NCBI RefSeq assembly: GCF_030586465.1
Contig: NZ_JAUQYP010000001.1
Location: forward strand, 2,817,946-2,881,945
Origin: Actinotalea lenta
Lineage (GTDB): Bacteria; Actinomycetota; Actinomycetes; Actinomycetales; Cellulomonadaceae
Reading direction: 5' to 3'
DNA length: 64,000 nt
Shown: positions 49,486 through 59,095 of the stretch, piece after piece
Numbering within the stretch: the first letter of the stretch is position 1
How the letters are laid out: each line of letters starts with the position of its first letter
The notes under the pieces: generated by a model
Database searches by the model: none
What the model saw: only the letters and a program-made list of their open reading frames with translations
What the model was told of the DNA's origin: nothing
Translations under genes and position numbers: made by a program

Positions 49486-51705
49486 GTGAGTCCGTCGCCT
49501 GATCGCAGCGCTCCCACGCCAGACGCGCCCCGTGGCGCCCGTGCCGCGCGGGGCCCGAACCCGCGCGCCGGCCGGCGCAGGACCGAGCCGGCCACTGCGG
49601 CCGACCGCGCGCCACGACGCGTCGTCGAGGACGCGGCCGCCGCGCCGGAACCCACCACCGCGTCGCTGCCCGGCACCGCGGGCCCTGCCCGAAGCGCCCC
49701 GGTGCCCGCCGGCGGCCGATCGTCGGTGGGCCGCATCCCGGTCGTCGACGTGCAACCCGTGCTCGAAGGGGGCCGGTGGCCGGCCAAGGCGGTGGTCGGC
49801 GAGGCCGTGGAGGTGACGGCCACCGTCTTCCGGGAGGGTCACGACGCGGTCGCCGCGAGCGCGGTCCTGCTCACGCCGGACGGCTCGGTGCACACCTCGG
49901 TCCGGATGGACGTGGTCAACCGTGGTCTGGACACCTTCCGGGCGGACCTCGTGCCGGATGCCACCGGACGATGGAGCTTCCGGGTCGAGGGCTGGTCCGA
50001 CCCGTACGGCACGTGGGCGCACGACGCCGCGATCAAGGTCGAGGCTGGTATCGACGTCGAGCTGATGCTGGCCGAAGGAGCCGCACTGCTGGACCGGGCG
50101 GCGGGCCGCGACGGCCTGCCCGCCGACGTCGCCGCGGCGCTCGCCGCGGGCGCCGCCGGCCTGCGCGACACCGAGAGGTCGCCCGGCGAGCGTCTCGCCG
50201 CCGGCCTGGCGGACACGGTCGTGGCCGCCCTGGACGCGCAACCGCTGCGCGAGATGGTGACCGCATCGCCGGACCACCCGCTCGAGGTCCAGCGTCCCCT
50301 TGCCCTCGCCGGTTCGTGGTACGAGATGTTCCCGCGCTCGGAGGGCGCCTCCTACGACGCCGCCACCCGCACGTGGCGGTCCGGCACGCTGCGCACCGCG
50401 GCGGCGCGACTCCCGGCGATCGCCCAGATGGGCTTCGACGTGGTCTACCTCACCCCCGTGCACCCGATCGGCACGACGTACCGCAAGGGTCGCAACAACT
50501 CCCTCACCCCCGCCCCGGGGGACCCGGGGTCGCCGTACGCGATCGGTTCGCACGAGGGCGGCCACGACGCCATCCACCCGGACCTGGGCACGTTCGACGA
50601 CTTCGACGCCTTCGTCGCCCGAGCGCGCGAGCTGGGCATGGAGGTCGCCCTCGACCTGGCCCTGCAGTGCTCGCCGGACCACCCCTGGGTGACCGAGCAC
50701 CCGGAGTGGTTCACCACGCGCCTGGACGGGACCATCGCCTACGCCGAGAACCCGCCCAAGAAGTACCAGGACATCTACCCGCTGAACTTCGACAACGACC
50801 CGGCCGGCATCTACGCCGAGGTGCGCCGGGTGCTCCAGGTCTGGATCGACCACGGCGTCACCGCGTTCCGGGTAGACAACCCGCACACCAAGCCGCTGGA
50901 GTTCTGGGAGTGGCTGATCGCCGACGTCAACGCGGCGCACCCCGACGTCATCTTCCTGGCCGAGGCGTTCACCCGCCCCGCGATGATGCACACGCTGGCC
51001 AAGGTCGGCTTCCACCAGTCGTACACGTACTTCACGTGGCGCACCACGGCCGAGGAGATCGGGGAGTACCTCGAGGAGGTCTCCGGCTCCCCGGCCGCAT
51101 ACATGCGGCCGAGCTTCTGGCCCACCACGCACGACATCCTGACGCCCTACATGCAGCAGGGCGGCCCACCCGCCTTCGCGATCCGGGCGATCCTCGCGGC
51201 CACGGGGTCGCCCACCTGGGGCATCTACTCGGGGTACGAGCTCGTCGAGAACGTCCCCCGGCCGGGCGTCGAGGAGCAGATCGACAACGAGAAGTACGAG
51301 TACAAGCCGCGCAACTGGTTCGCTGCGCGGCAGACCGGCATCGGCGACCTGCTGACCCGCCTCAACGCGATCCGGCGCGAGCACCCCGCTCTGCAGCGCC
51401 TGCGGGGTCTGACCGTCCACCCGGTCACGGACGACGCCACGCTGTGCTTCTCGCGCCGGGTGACCGCCGCGCAGTCCCCCACGGGCAGGGCCGACACGGT
51501 GATCGTCGTGCTCAACACCGACCCGCACCACACCCGCGAAGGCGTCGTGGACCTCGACCTCACGGCCCTCGGCGCGCCGCAGGACGGCACCGTGACGGTG
51601 CGCGATCTGCTGTCCGGGGACAGCTACACCTGGGACGCGCACCCGTTCGTCCGGCTCGACCCGTGGACCCGCTGCGCTCACGTGCTGGCCGTGGAGCCGT
51701 CATGA
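49486..51705 (+). CDS. glgE: Alpha-1,4-glucan:maltose-1-phosphate maltosyltransferase GlgE
   Basis: Extends alpha-1,4-glucan with maltosyl units from maltose 1-phosphate. The 739 residues begin with about 85 low-complexity Ala/Pro/Arg residues, then the GlgE beta domain from RIPVVDVQPVLEGGRWPAKA and the GH13_3 barrel. The nucleophile is in GVTAFRVDNPHTKPLEFW and the acid/base in VIFLAEAFTRPAMMH; HPIGTTYRKGRNN and PPKKYQDIYPLNFDND are typical. GTG 49486 lies 9 nt after glgX and exactly 6 nt after TAGGTT, whose TAG is the glgX stop, so a second internal leaderless promoter is possible. The N-terminal tail is longer than in characterised enzymes. Confidence 0.95.
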   Translation: MSPSPDRSAPTPDAPRGARAARGPNPRAGRRRTEPATAADRAPRRVVEDAAAAPEPTTASLPGTAGPARSAPVPAGGRSSVGRIPVVDVQPVLEGGRWPAKAVVGEAVEVTATVFREGHDAVAASAVLLTPDGSVHTSVRMDVVNRGLDTFRADLVPDATGRWSFRVEGWSDPYGTWAHDAAIKVEAGIDVELMLAEGAALLDRAAGRDGLPADVAAALAAGAAGLRDTERSPGERLAAGLADTVVAALDAQPLREMVTASPDHPLEVQRPLALAGSWYEMFPRSEGASYDAATRTWRSGTLRTAAARLPAIAQMGFDVVYLTPVHPIGTTYRKGRNNSLTPAPGDPGSPYAIGSHEGGHDAIHPDLGTFDDFDAFVARARELGMEVALDLALQCSPDHPWVTEHPEWFTTRLDGTIAYAENPPKKYQDIYPLNFDNDPAGIYAEVRRVLQVWIDHGVTAFRVDNPHTKPLEFWEWLIADVNAAHPDVIFLAEAFTRPAMMHTLAKVGFHQSYTYFTWRTTAEEIGEYLEEVSGSPAAYMRPSFWPTTHDILTPYMQQGGPPAFAIRAILAATGSPTWGIYSGYELVENVPRPGVEEQIDNEKYEYKPRNWFAARQTGIGDLLTRLNAIRREHPALQRLRGLTVHPVTDDATLCFSRRVTAAQSPTGRADTVIVVLNTDPHHTREGVVDLDLTALGAPQDGTVTVRDLLSGDSYTWDAHPFVRLDPWTRCAHVLAVEPS

Positions 51706-53510
51706 GCGAGACACCACCTCCGGCCCCGGTCGACACCGGGACCCCCCGTCCCACCGAGCAGGAGAGCCCACGCGCCATGCCGACCCCGGCCCGGGTTGAC
51801 CCGACCGGTGCGCTGCCGCCCCGGGCGCACCCGACCAGCGCCCTGCCCGCCCAGACGACCCCGGGGCTGCCCGACGACCCCGACTGGTACCGCACGGCCG
51901 TGTTCTACGAGGTCATGCTGCGGTCCTTCGCGGACTCCACCGGCGAGGGGTCGGGCGACCTGCGCGGGCTGATCGGCCGGCTGGACTACCTGCAGTGGCT
52001 CGGCGTGGACTGCCTGTGGCTGCCGCCCTTCTACCCGTCGCCGTTGCGCGACGGCGGGTACGACATCTCCGACTACACCGCGATCGCCTCGCAGTACGGC
52101 TCCCTGGGCGACTTCGCCGAGCTCATCGAGGCCGCACACGCGCGCGGCATGCGCATCGTCATCGACATGGTGATGAACCACACGTCGGACGCCCACCCGT
52201 GGTTCCAGGCCTCCCGCGCGGACCCCGACGGTCCGTACGGCGACTTCTACGTGTGGAGCGACGACAACGAGAAGTACTCCGGCGCGCGGATCATCTTCGT
52301 GGACACCGAGGCGTCGAACTGGACGTTCGACCCGGTGCGTCGGCAGTACTACTGGCACCGGTTCTTCTCCCACCAGCCGGACCTGAACTTCGAGAACCCG
52401 TACGTGCGCGAGGCGATGAAGGACGTCGCGCGGTTCTGGCTGCGGATGGGCATCGACGGTTTCCGGCTCGACGCCGTCCCCTACCTGTTCGAGGAGGAGG
52501 GGACCAACTGCGAGAACCTCCCCCGCACGCACGCCTACCTGGCGGAGATGCGTGCGATGGTCGACGAGGAGTTCCCCGGGCGCATCCTGCTGGCCGAGGC
52601 CAACCAGTGGCCGGGTGACGTCGTGGAGTACTACGGGACCGACGACGCCCCGGAGTGCCACATGTGCTTCCACTTCCCGGTGATGCCGCGGATCTTCTAC
52701 GCGATCAAGGACCAGAAGGCGACGGCGATCGTCGACATCCTCGCCGACACGCCGCTCGTGCCGGCCGGTGGACAGTGGGGCACCTTCCTGCGCAACCACG
52801 ACGAGCTCACCCTCGAGATGGTGTCCACCGAGGAGCGCGCGGCGATGTACGGGTGGTACGCGCCCGACCCCCGGATGCGCGCCAACATCGGGATCCGGCG
52901 CCGGCTCGCCCCGCTGCTGGACAACTCGCGCGCCGAGATCGAGCTCGCGCACGCGCTGCTGCTGTCCCTGCCCGGCAGCCCCTGCCTGTACTACGGGGAC
53001 GAGATCGGGATGGGCGACAACATCTGGCTGCCCGACCGGGACGCCGTGCGCACGCCCATGCAGTGGACCCCGGACCGCAACGCGGGGTTCTCGGTCACGT
53101 CGGACCCAGGACGGCTGTACCTGCCCGTGGTCCAGTCGCTCGTGCACACCTACGCGGCGATCAACGTGGAGTCCCAGCTCGCCCAGAACACGTCGTTGCT
53201 GCACTGGGTGCACGGCATGCTGGCGATCCGCCGCCAGCACCCGGTGTTCGGCACCGGCGACTACCTGCCGGTGACCGTCGACACCGACGCCGTCCTGGCG
53301 TTCTGCCGCACGGACGCCACCGAGACGGTGCTGTGCGTGGCGAACCTGGCCGCGACCCCCCGGGCGGCCGCGCTCACCCTTCCCGACCACGCGGGCGCGG
53401 AGCTCGTCGACGTGTTCGGCGGCGCGTCGTTCGGTCACCTCGACGCGGAGGGGACAGTCCGCGTCACGCTCGGCTCGCGCGACTTCTTCTGGCTCCAGGT
53501 GACGTCATGA
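51702..53510 (+). CDS. treS: Trehalose synthase (maltose alpha-D-glucosyltransferase)
   Basis: Interconverts trehalose and maltose, feeding maltose to the kinase encoded next. The 602 residues include a Pro-rich N-terminus of about 55 residues, then WYRTAVFYEVMLRSFADSTG. GH13_16 catalytic blocks are GIDGFRLDAVPYLFEEEG (nucleophile), ILLAEANQWPGDVVEYYG (acid/base) and TFLRNHDELTLEM. No maltokinase domain is fused at the C-terminus, unlike some TreS proteins. The ATG overlaps the glgE stop by 4 nt. Confidence 0.95.
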   Translation: MSETPPPAPVDTGTPRPTEQESPRAMPTPARVDPTGALPPRAHPTSALPAQTTPGLPDDPDWYRTAVFYEVMLRSFADSTGEGSGDLRGLIGRLDYLQWLGVDCLWLPPFYPSPLRDGGYDISDYTAIASQYGSLGDFAELIEAAHARGMRIVIDMVMNHTSDAHPWFQASRADPDGPYGDFYVWSDDNEKYSGARIIFVDTEASNWTFDPVRRQYYWHRFFSHQPDLNFENPYVREAMKDVARFWLRMGIDGFRLDAVPYLFEEEGTNCENLPRTHAYLAEMRAMVDEEFPGRILLAEANQWPGDVVEYYGTDDAPECHMCFHFPVMPRIFYAIKDQKATAIVDILADTPLVPAGGQWGTFLRNHDELTLEMVSTEERAAMYGWYAPDPRMRANIGIRRRLAPLLDNSRAEIELAHALLLSLPGSPCLYYGDEIGMGDNIWLPDRDAVRTPMQWTPDRNAGFSVTSDPGRLYLPVVQSLVHTYAAINVESQLAQNTSLLHWVHGMLAIRRQHPVFGTGDYLPVTVDTDAVLAFCRTDATETVLCVANLAATPRAAALTLPDHAGAELVDVFGGASFGHLDAEGTVRVTLGSRDFFWLQVTS

Positions 53511-54820
53511 CGGCTCCGCTCGACCAGCTGCTCACAGCCTGGATGCCCCAGCAACGGTGGTACCCGGCCAAGGGCCGGGGCGTCGGGGTGCGCCTGCTCG
53601 CCACGCGGGACCTGCCCTCCGACGAGGCCGGCGTGCGGGTCACCGTGCACGTGGTCGGGCTGGACTCGGGTGACCGCTTCGACGTGGTCCAGGTGCCCCT
53701 GACCTATCGCACCGACTCGCCGGCCGACGATGCCGCGGTGCTGGGCGAGGTCCTCGACCCCGACGGGGAGCACGCCTGGGCCTCCGACGGGCCGCACGAC
53801 CCGGCATTCGTGGCGGCCCTGCTGCGTGACATGGAACGGCCCGCCTCCCGGCCGGCTCCCCGACCCGTGCGCTCCCGCGTGCTGCGCGGCGAGCAGTCCA
53901 ACACCAGCGTGATCGTCGAGACCGACCACGACCCGGTGATCGTCAAGGTGTTCCGCAGCCTGCACCCCGGCCAGAACCCGGACGTGGAGGTGCTGCGCGC
54001 CCTCGACGGCTCCGAGCAGGTCCCGGGACTCGTGGGCTGGTCGTCGGGCCGGTGGCCGGACCGGCACGGCGCCGAGACGTCGGGACACCTGGCGGTGGCC
54101 ACGGAGTTCGTCGCCGACGGGCGCGACGCCTGGCGGGAGGCGGCCGAAGCGGTGGCCGCCGGGGACGACTTCACCGAGCGGGCGCACAGCCTCGGGCTGG
54201 CCACCGCGACCCTGCACGGAGCGCTCGCGACGGCGTTCGGGACCACTCCCGCGGACGACGCGACGCGGGCCCGACTCCGCGACGCGCTACGAGACCGCGT
54301 CGCTTGGGCCCTGTCCTCGACCGACGCGTTGACCCGGTTCCGCGACGCCCTGACGCGGCGGGCCGACGACCTCCGCGTCGAGCGGATCCCCGCGCTGCAG
54401 CGGGTGCACGGTGACTACCACCTGGGTCAGGTGCTGCACTCGCCGACGCGCGGCTGGGTGATCCTGGACTTCGAGGGCGAGCCGTTGCGACCGCTGGCCG
54501 AACGGACCCGACCCGACCTCGCGTTGCGGGACGTGGCCGGCATGCTGCGCTCCTTCGACTACGCGGCAGGGCAGGTGCGGGTCGAGTCACCCGACCGGGG
54601 TGCCGCAGCGGACGCCTGGGCGGGCCGGGCGCGCGACGCCTTCTGCCGGGGCTACGCGGCAGGGTCCGGCCACGACCCCCGCGAGGACGCCGAGCTGCTC
54701 GCGGCCCTCGAGCTGGACAAGGCGCTGTACGAGGTCGTCTACGAGGCCGGCAACCGTCCTGCCTGGATCGACGTCCCGTTGTCCGCGGTCGAGCGGTTGG
54801 TCGGCGCGGCCTCGGGCTGA
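53507..54820 (+). CDS. mak: Maltokinase (Pep2/Mak)
   Basis: 437 residues. Phosphorylates maltose with ATP to maltose 1-phosphate, the donor for GlgE. The N-terminal cap starts WMPQQRWYPAKGRGVGV; the kinase domain has RVLRGEQSNTSVIVE with PVIVKVFRSLHPG (ATP lysine), the catalytic loop RVHGDYHLGQVLHSPTRGW and the metal site VILDFEGEPLRPL. It overlaps treS by 4 nt. The absence of fusion to TreS suggests that the two form a complex, as in mycobacteria. Confidence 0.94.
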   Translation: MTAPLDQLLTAWMPQQRWYPAKGRGVGVRLLATRDLPSDEAGVRVTVHVVGLDSGDRFDVVQVPLTYRTDSPADDAAVLGEVLDPDGEHAWASDGPHDPAFVAALLRDMERPASRPAPRPVRSRVLRGEQSNTSVIVETDHDPVIVKVFRSLHPGQNPDVEVLRALDGSEQVPGLVGWSSGRWPDRHGAETSGHLAVATEFVADGRDAWREAAEAVAAGDDFTERAHSLGLATATLHGALATAFGTTPADDATRARLRDALRDRVAWALSSTDALTRFRDALTRRADDLRVERIPALQRVHGDYHLGQVLHSPTRGWVILDFEGEPLRPLAERTRPDLALRDVAGMLRSFDYAAGQVRVESPDRGAAADAWAGRARDAFCRGYAAGSGHDPREDAELLAALELDKALYEVVYEAGNRPAWIDVPLSAVERLVGAASG

Positions 54821-54859
54821 CTCGCTGCGTACCCGCCCGCACCGTGGCAGGGTGAGGTC

Positions 54860-57058
54860 ATGACGACACCGACTCCTCCGTCCGGACCGGCGCCCCGCGG
54901 CGTGTTCACCGAGGAGCTGGCGGCGATCGCCGCCGGCGTCCACCAGGACCCTCACCGGGTCCTGGGTCCTCACCTCGACGAGCAGGTCGTGACCGTCCGC
55001 ACGCTGCGTCCGATGGCGGACGCCGTCGCCGTGCTCACCCCCGAGGGCACCGTGCCGGCGCGCCACGAGCACGAAGGCGTGTGGGTCGCCGCCTTCGAGG
55101 CCGACGAGGTACCCGACTACCGGCTGGCGATCACCTACGGCGACGTCACGTATACCGTGGACGACCCCTACCGCTTCTTCCCGACGCTCGGCGAGATGGA
55201 CCTGCACCTGGTCAAGGAGGGCCGCCACGAGGAGCTCTGGACGGTGCTCGGCGCGAACGTGCGCCGCTACTCCGGCCCGATGGGCGACGTCGAGGGCACC
55301 GCCTTCGCCGTGTGGGCACCCAACGCACGCGCCGTGCGGGTGGTCGGCGACTTCAACCACTGGCAGGGCGCCACGCACGCGATGCGCGAGCTGGGTGACA
55401 CCGGGGTGTGGGACCTGTTCGTCCCGGGGGTGACGAGCGGCGCCACCTACAAGTACGAGATCCTCGCCCAGGACGGATCCTGGCGGCAGAAGGCCGACCC
55501 GCTGGCGAAGGCCGCGGAGGTGCCGCCCGCCACCGCGTCCGTCGTCGTCGAGTCCCGGTACACGTGGGGCGACGAGGCGTGGCTCGAGCGCCGCGCCACG
55601 ACGGACCCGCACAGCGGACCGATGAGCGTCTACGAGGTGCACCTGGGCTCGTGGCGGCCCGGGCTCGGCTACCGCGAGCTCGCCGACCAGCTCGTCGAGC
55701 ACGTCGTCGAGATGGGCTTCACGCACGTGGAGTTCCTGCCCGTCGCCGAGCACCCGTTCGGCGGCTCCTGGGGCTACCAGGTCAGCTCCTACTACGCGCC
55801 CACGTCACGGTTCGGCTCACCGGACGACTTCCGGCTGCTGGTCGACCGCCTCCACCAGGCCGGCGTCGGCGTGATCGTGGACTGGGTCCCGGCGCACTTC
55901 CCCAAGGACGAGTGGGCGCTGGGCCGGTTCGACGGCACGCCGCTGTACGAGCACCCCGACCCACTGCTCGGTGAGCACCCGGACTGGGGCACCTTCGTCT
56001 TCGACTTCGGACGCAACGAGGTGCGCAACTTCCTGGTCGCCAACGCCACCTACTGGCTCGAGGAGTTCCACGTCGACGGCCTCCGGGTCGACGCGGTCGC
56101 CTCGATGCTCTACCTCGACTACTCGCGCAGCCACGGCCAGTGGCGGCCCAACGTGCACGGGGGCCGGGAGAACCTGGACGCGATCGCGTTCATCCAGGAG
56201 GCCAACGCGACCGCCTACCGCCGGACGCCCGGGATCCTCATGATCGCCGAGGAGTCCACCGCGTGGCCGGGGGTCACCACGCCGACCAGCGGTGGCGGCC
56301 TGGGCTACGGGCTGAAGTGGAACATGGGCTGGATGAACGACACCTTGCGCTACCTGGCCGAGGAGCCGATCAACCGCAGGTACCACCACAACGAGATCAC
56401 GTTCTCGCTGGTGTACGCGTTCTCCGAGCAGTTCGTCCTCCCGCTGTCGCACGACGAGGTCGTGCACGGCAAGGGCTCGCTCATGCACAAGATGCCCGGC
56501 GAGCACCTCCAGCAGGCGGCCGGGCTGCGCAGCCTGCTCGCCTACCAGTGGACCCATCCGGGCAAGCAGCTGCTGTTCATGGGCTCCGAGTTCGGGCAGA
56601 CGGCGGAGTGGAGCGAGGCCCGCGGGCTGGACTGGCACCTGCTCGAGCACGCCACCCACCAGGGCATCGCGCGGCTGGTGGTCGACCTCAACCGGCTCTA
56701 CCGGTCCGAACCGGCGCTGTGGGCACAGGACTTCGACCCGGCCGGCTTCGAGTGGATCGACTCCCAGGACGCCGGGCACAACGTGCTCAGCTACATCCGC
56801 CGGGACGGCACCGGGCGCAGCGTCGTCGTCGCGGTGAACTTCGCGGGTTCGAGCCATGAGACCTACCGCCTCGGCCTGCCGTCGGGCGGCGTGTGGCGCG
56901 AGGCGATCAACACCGACGCCGACGTGTACGGCGGGTGGGGCGTGGGCAACCTGGGCCGCGTGGAGGCGCAGTCCCAGCCGCTGCACGCCCAGGGCTTCTC
57001 CGCGAGCGTGCGGCTGCCGGCACTGGGCGCGATCATCCTGGTGCCCGAGGACCAGTAG
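54860..57058 (+). CDS. glgB: 1,4-alpha-glucan branching enzyme
   Basis: 732 residues, GH13_9. The order is an N1 domain, CBM48 ([24 protein letters not shown]), catalytic barrel and C-terminal beta domain. Catalytic blocks are [19 protein letters not shown] (nucleophile), [15 protein letters not shown] (acid/base) and [18 protein letters not shown]. It introduces alpha-1,6 branches in the glucan grown by GlgE. A GAGG ribosome binding site is 3-4 nt from ATG 54860, 39 nt after mak. It is the last gene of the cluster and ends inside a GC-rich hairpin. Confidence 0.96.
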   Translation: MTTPTPPSGPAPRGVFTEELAAIAAGVHQDPHRVLGPHLDEQVVTVRTLRPMADAVAVLTPEGTVPARHEHEGVWVAAFEADEVPDYRLAITYGDVTYTVDDPYRFFPTLGEMDLHLVKEGRHEELWTVLGANVRRYSGPMGDVEGTAFAVWAPNARAVRVVGDFNHWQGATHAMRELGDTGVWDLFVPGVTSGATYKYEILAQDGSWRQKADPLAKAAEVPPATASVVVESRYTWGDEAWLERRATTDPHSGPMSVYEVHLGSWRPGLGYRELADQLVEHVVEMGFTHVEFLPVAEHPFGGSWGYQVSSYYAPTSRFGSPDDFRLLVDRLHQAGVGVIVDWVPAHFPKDEWALGRFDGTPLYEHPDPLLGEHPDWGTFVFDFGRNEVRNFLVANATYWLEEFHVDGLRVDAVASMLYLDYSRSHGQWRPNVHGGRENLDAIAFIQEANATAYRRTPGILMIAEESTAWPGVTTPTSGGGLGYGLKWNMGWMNDTLRYLAEEPINRRYHHNEITFSLVYAFSEQFVLPLSHDEVVHGKGSLMHKMPGEHLQQAAGLRSLLAYQWTHPGKQLLFMGSEFGQTAEWSEARGLDWHLLEHATHQGIARLVVDLNRLYRSEPALWAQDFDPAGFEWIDSQDAGHNVLSYIRRDGTGRSVVVAVNFAGSSHETYRLGLPSGGVWREAINTDADVYGGWGVGNLGRVEAQSQPLHAQGFSASVRLPALGAIILVPEDQ

Positions 57059-57084
57059 CGCGGGCGGCCTCGCGCCGCCCGCGC
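57058..57084 (+). terminator. Hairpin between glgB and the convergent YbbN-like gene
   Basis: Positions 57058-57068 pair with 57074-57084 (11 bp, all G/C) around ctcgc. The first base is the last base of the glgB stop codon. There is no T-run. Its position between converging genes supports a bidirectional termination role. Confidence 0.65.
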
Positions 57085-57115
57085 GGGCCGGGCTCGGCGC
57101 CGTCCGTCGGTTCCG

Positions 57116-58036
57116 TCAGTAGAGCGCGCTGGCGAGCTCCCGCCGGGTCCGGGCGACCCGGGGGTCGGCGTCGCCCACCACGGCGAACAGCCCGACGAGC
57201 CGCTCCCTGACCCGTTCGCGGTCAGCTCCGACGGTCCGGCGCACGGCCGCGAGCAGCCGGGCGAACGCGTCGTCCACCCGGTCCGACGCCAGCTCGAGGT
57301 CCGCCATGTCGAGCTGGGCGTCCAGGTCCGTGGGGTCGGCGGCCCGGGTGGCGACGGTCGACGGGTCCAGCGCCTCGACCCGCCGCAGCAGCTCGACCTG
57401 CCCCAAGCCCGCCGTCGCCTGGTCGTCACGCGGGTTGGCCGCCAGGGCCCTGCGGTAGGCGTCCGCCGCGCGGGCGAGGTCACCGGCCTCGATGGCGTCG
57501 TACGCCTCTTGGTGCAGGGGTGGCAGAGGCGGCTCCTCGGGCTCGGGCTCGGCGTCCTCAGCGCCGGGGACCCGGCCCGTGATCTGGTTCGCCTCCGCAA
57601 CCTCGAGCAGCCGGTCGAGCAGCGCCTTGATGTCCTCGCGGGCCGCCGGTCCCTGGAACAGCGGGACTGGCTGCCCGCGCAGCACGCCGAGCACGGTGGG
57701 GACGGCCTCGGCACCGACGGCCTGGGCGAGCTGCGGGTTGGCGTCGGCGTCGAGCCGTGCCACCAGCAGACGCCCGTCCAGCTCGCCGGCCAGCGCCACC
57801 AGGTCGGCGGCGACCTGCGTGCTGGCCTCGCTCCAGGCGGCCCACAGCACGAGCACGACGGGGACCTGAGCGGACTGCTGGACGACGGCGCCGAACGTGG
57901 CTTCGTCGGTGACGTCCACGACGGGACCACCCGCGGGGGGCGGCGGCCCACCCGCGGGGGCTGTGCGGCCGAGCCCGGACAGGTCGACGGCGCCGTGCAG
58001 GTCGATCCGGGGCTGGCGGTCAGGGGGCTGGGTCAT
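57116..58036 (-). CDS. Thioredoxin-fold/TPR protein, CnoX (YbbN)-like, lacking active-site cysteines
   Basis: 306 residues. Residues about 40-145 form a thioredoxin domain (VVDVTDEATFGAVVQQSAQV, VPTVLGVLRGQPVPLFQG), but the CxxC position reads WAAWSEAS, so no disulfide chemistry is possible. Residues 170-300 contain tetratricopeptide repeats (LHQEAYDAIEAGDLARAADA YRRALAANP). This layout matches CnoX/YbbN, a chaperone-like holdase. GGAGG lies 8 nt before ATG 58036. It follows the lipoprotein gene by 30 nt. Confidence 0.85.
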   Translation of the reverse strand: MTQPPDRQPRIDLHGAVDLSGLGRTAPAGGPPPPAGGPVVDVTDEATFGAVVQQSAQVPVVLVLWAAWSEASTQVAADLVALAGELDGRLLVARLDADANPQLAQAVGAEAVPTVLGVLRGQPVPLFQGPAAREDIKALLDRLLEVAEANQITGRVPGAEDAEPEPEEPPLPPLHQEAYDAIEAGDLARAADAYRRALAANPRDDQATAGLGQVELLRRVEALDPSTVATRAADPTDLDAQLDMADLELASDRVDDAFARLLAAVRRTVGADRERVRERLVGLFAVVGDADPRVARTRRELASALY

Positions 58037-58066
58037 GGATGGGTCCTCCAGGACGACGTTGGACGG

Positions 58067-59095
58067 TCAGGAGCCGGTGACTTCGACCGGCACGTGCTCG
58101 GCACCGAGCACCGTGATCGGCTTCTCGGACCCGGCCGGCGGGACCGAGAAGGCCACGGTGCTGAGCCAGTGGATGGTGAGCTCCTTGGAGACGGTGTTCG
58201 CGCCCAGGAGGGCGGCCGTCGCATCGGCGATGGTCAGGGTGGAGTCCACGAGGGTCAGCGTGGTGACCGTCGACACGGAGCCGACCACGATCGCGCCGCC
58301 GTCCGCCGTCGCCAGGGCCCAGGGGCCGCCGTCGCCCGCGGTGTAGGTCTCGGTCACCGACCCCTGGCCGATCGCCTGCTTCCAGGCGTCGCGCTGCTGG
58401 GTGATCCGGGTGCGCAACGGGCCGGTCGTGAACTGCGACGCGTACTTGGAGCCGTCGCCGTTCGTCAGGACGTCGACGTACCGCGCCAGGACGTCCTTCG
58501 GGGCGACCGCTGCGGCCGCGTCGTCGGCGGCGATCGGGCGGCTGCCGACGTCGGGGGTCGCCGTCGGGGGCATCTTCACACCCCCGTACAGCCGCGCCCA
58601 GGACCACAGGTGGTACTGGTCGCGGGGGGTCGTCTGCACGAGCGTGAGGAGCAGAGGGGCCTGCAGGTCCTTCGGTGGGTCGGTGACGACCATGAGAACG
58701 CGCGGCCAGGCGTCGGTCGCCGGCTCGATCACGGTCTGTGACCCGGCGGGGATGGACGTGATCGCACCGGCACCGCCCTGGGTGGCCAGCACGTACTGCG
58801 CGCGCCGCATCGCCGCCGCCGGGCCCGAGAGCCGGTTCTGCAGGTCGGCGTCGATGCTGTCCAGGCTGTCGGGCACCTCACCGTCGGCGGCCGAGATCGC
58901 CGCGAGCGCCGCGGCGTCGGCGGCGGAGACCACCGTGGTGACGTCCGACAGCACACGGTCGACCTGGTCCGGACCGAGCGCGGGCAGCGGGTCGGCCGGC
59001 GAGGCCTGCGGCGACGGCTGCGGGAGTGGTTGGCCGCACCCTGCCAGCAGCAGAGCGCCGAGCAGGAGCGCGGCGGCGCGCGCGCGACGCGTCAT
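58067..59095 (-). CDS. Actinobacterial lipoprotein of unknown function
   Basis: 342 residues. Residues 1-20 are a lipoprotein signal (MTRRARAAALLLGALLLAGC) with lipobox LLAGC, followed by a Pro-rich linker. The remainder is a soluble alpha/beta protein with no catalytic motif that I recognise; it contains two similar halves rich in Ala, Asp and Thr. ATG 59095 overlaps the upstream membrane-protein stop by 4 nt. Together with that protein and the YbbN-like protein it forms a three-gene envelope-associated operon. Confidence 0.82.
   Translation of the reverse strand: MTRRARAAALLLGALLLAGCGQPLPQPSPQASPADPLPALGPDQVDRVLSDVTTVVSAADAAALAAISAADGEVPDSLDSIDADLQNRLSGPAAAMRRAQYVLATQGGAGAITSIPAGSQTVIEPATDAWPRVLMVVTDPPKDLQAPLLLTLVQTTPRDQYHLWSWARLYGGVKMPPTATPDVGSRPIAADDAAAAVAPKDVLARYVDVLTNGDGSKYASQFTTGPLRTRITQQRDAWKQAIGQGSVTETYTAGDGGPWALATADGGAIVVGSVSTVTTLTLVDSTLTIADATAALLGANTVSKELTIHWLSTVAFSVPPAGSEKPITVLGAEHVPVEVTGS

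Noticed and set aside
47215-51681. 1,488-residue minus-strand frame opposite glgX and glgE
   Set aside because: High GC3 leaves the antisense frame open. The translation is Arg/Val/Asp-biased with no domain, while both sense genes are unmistakable.
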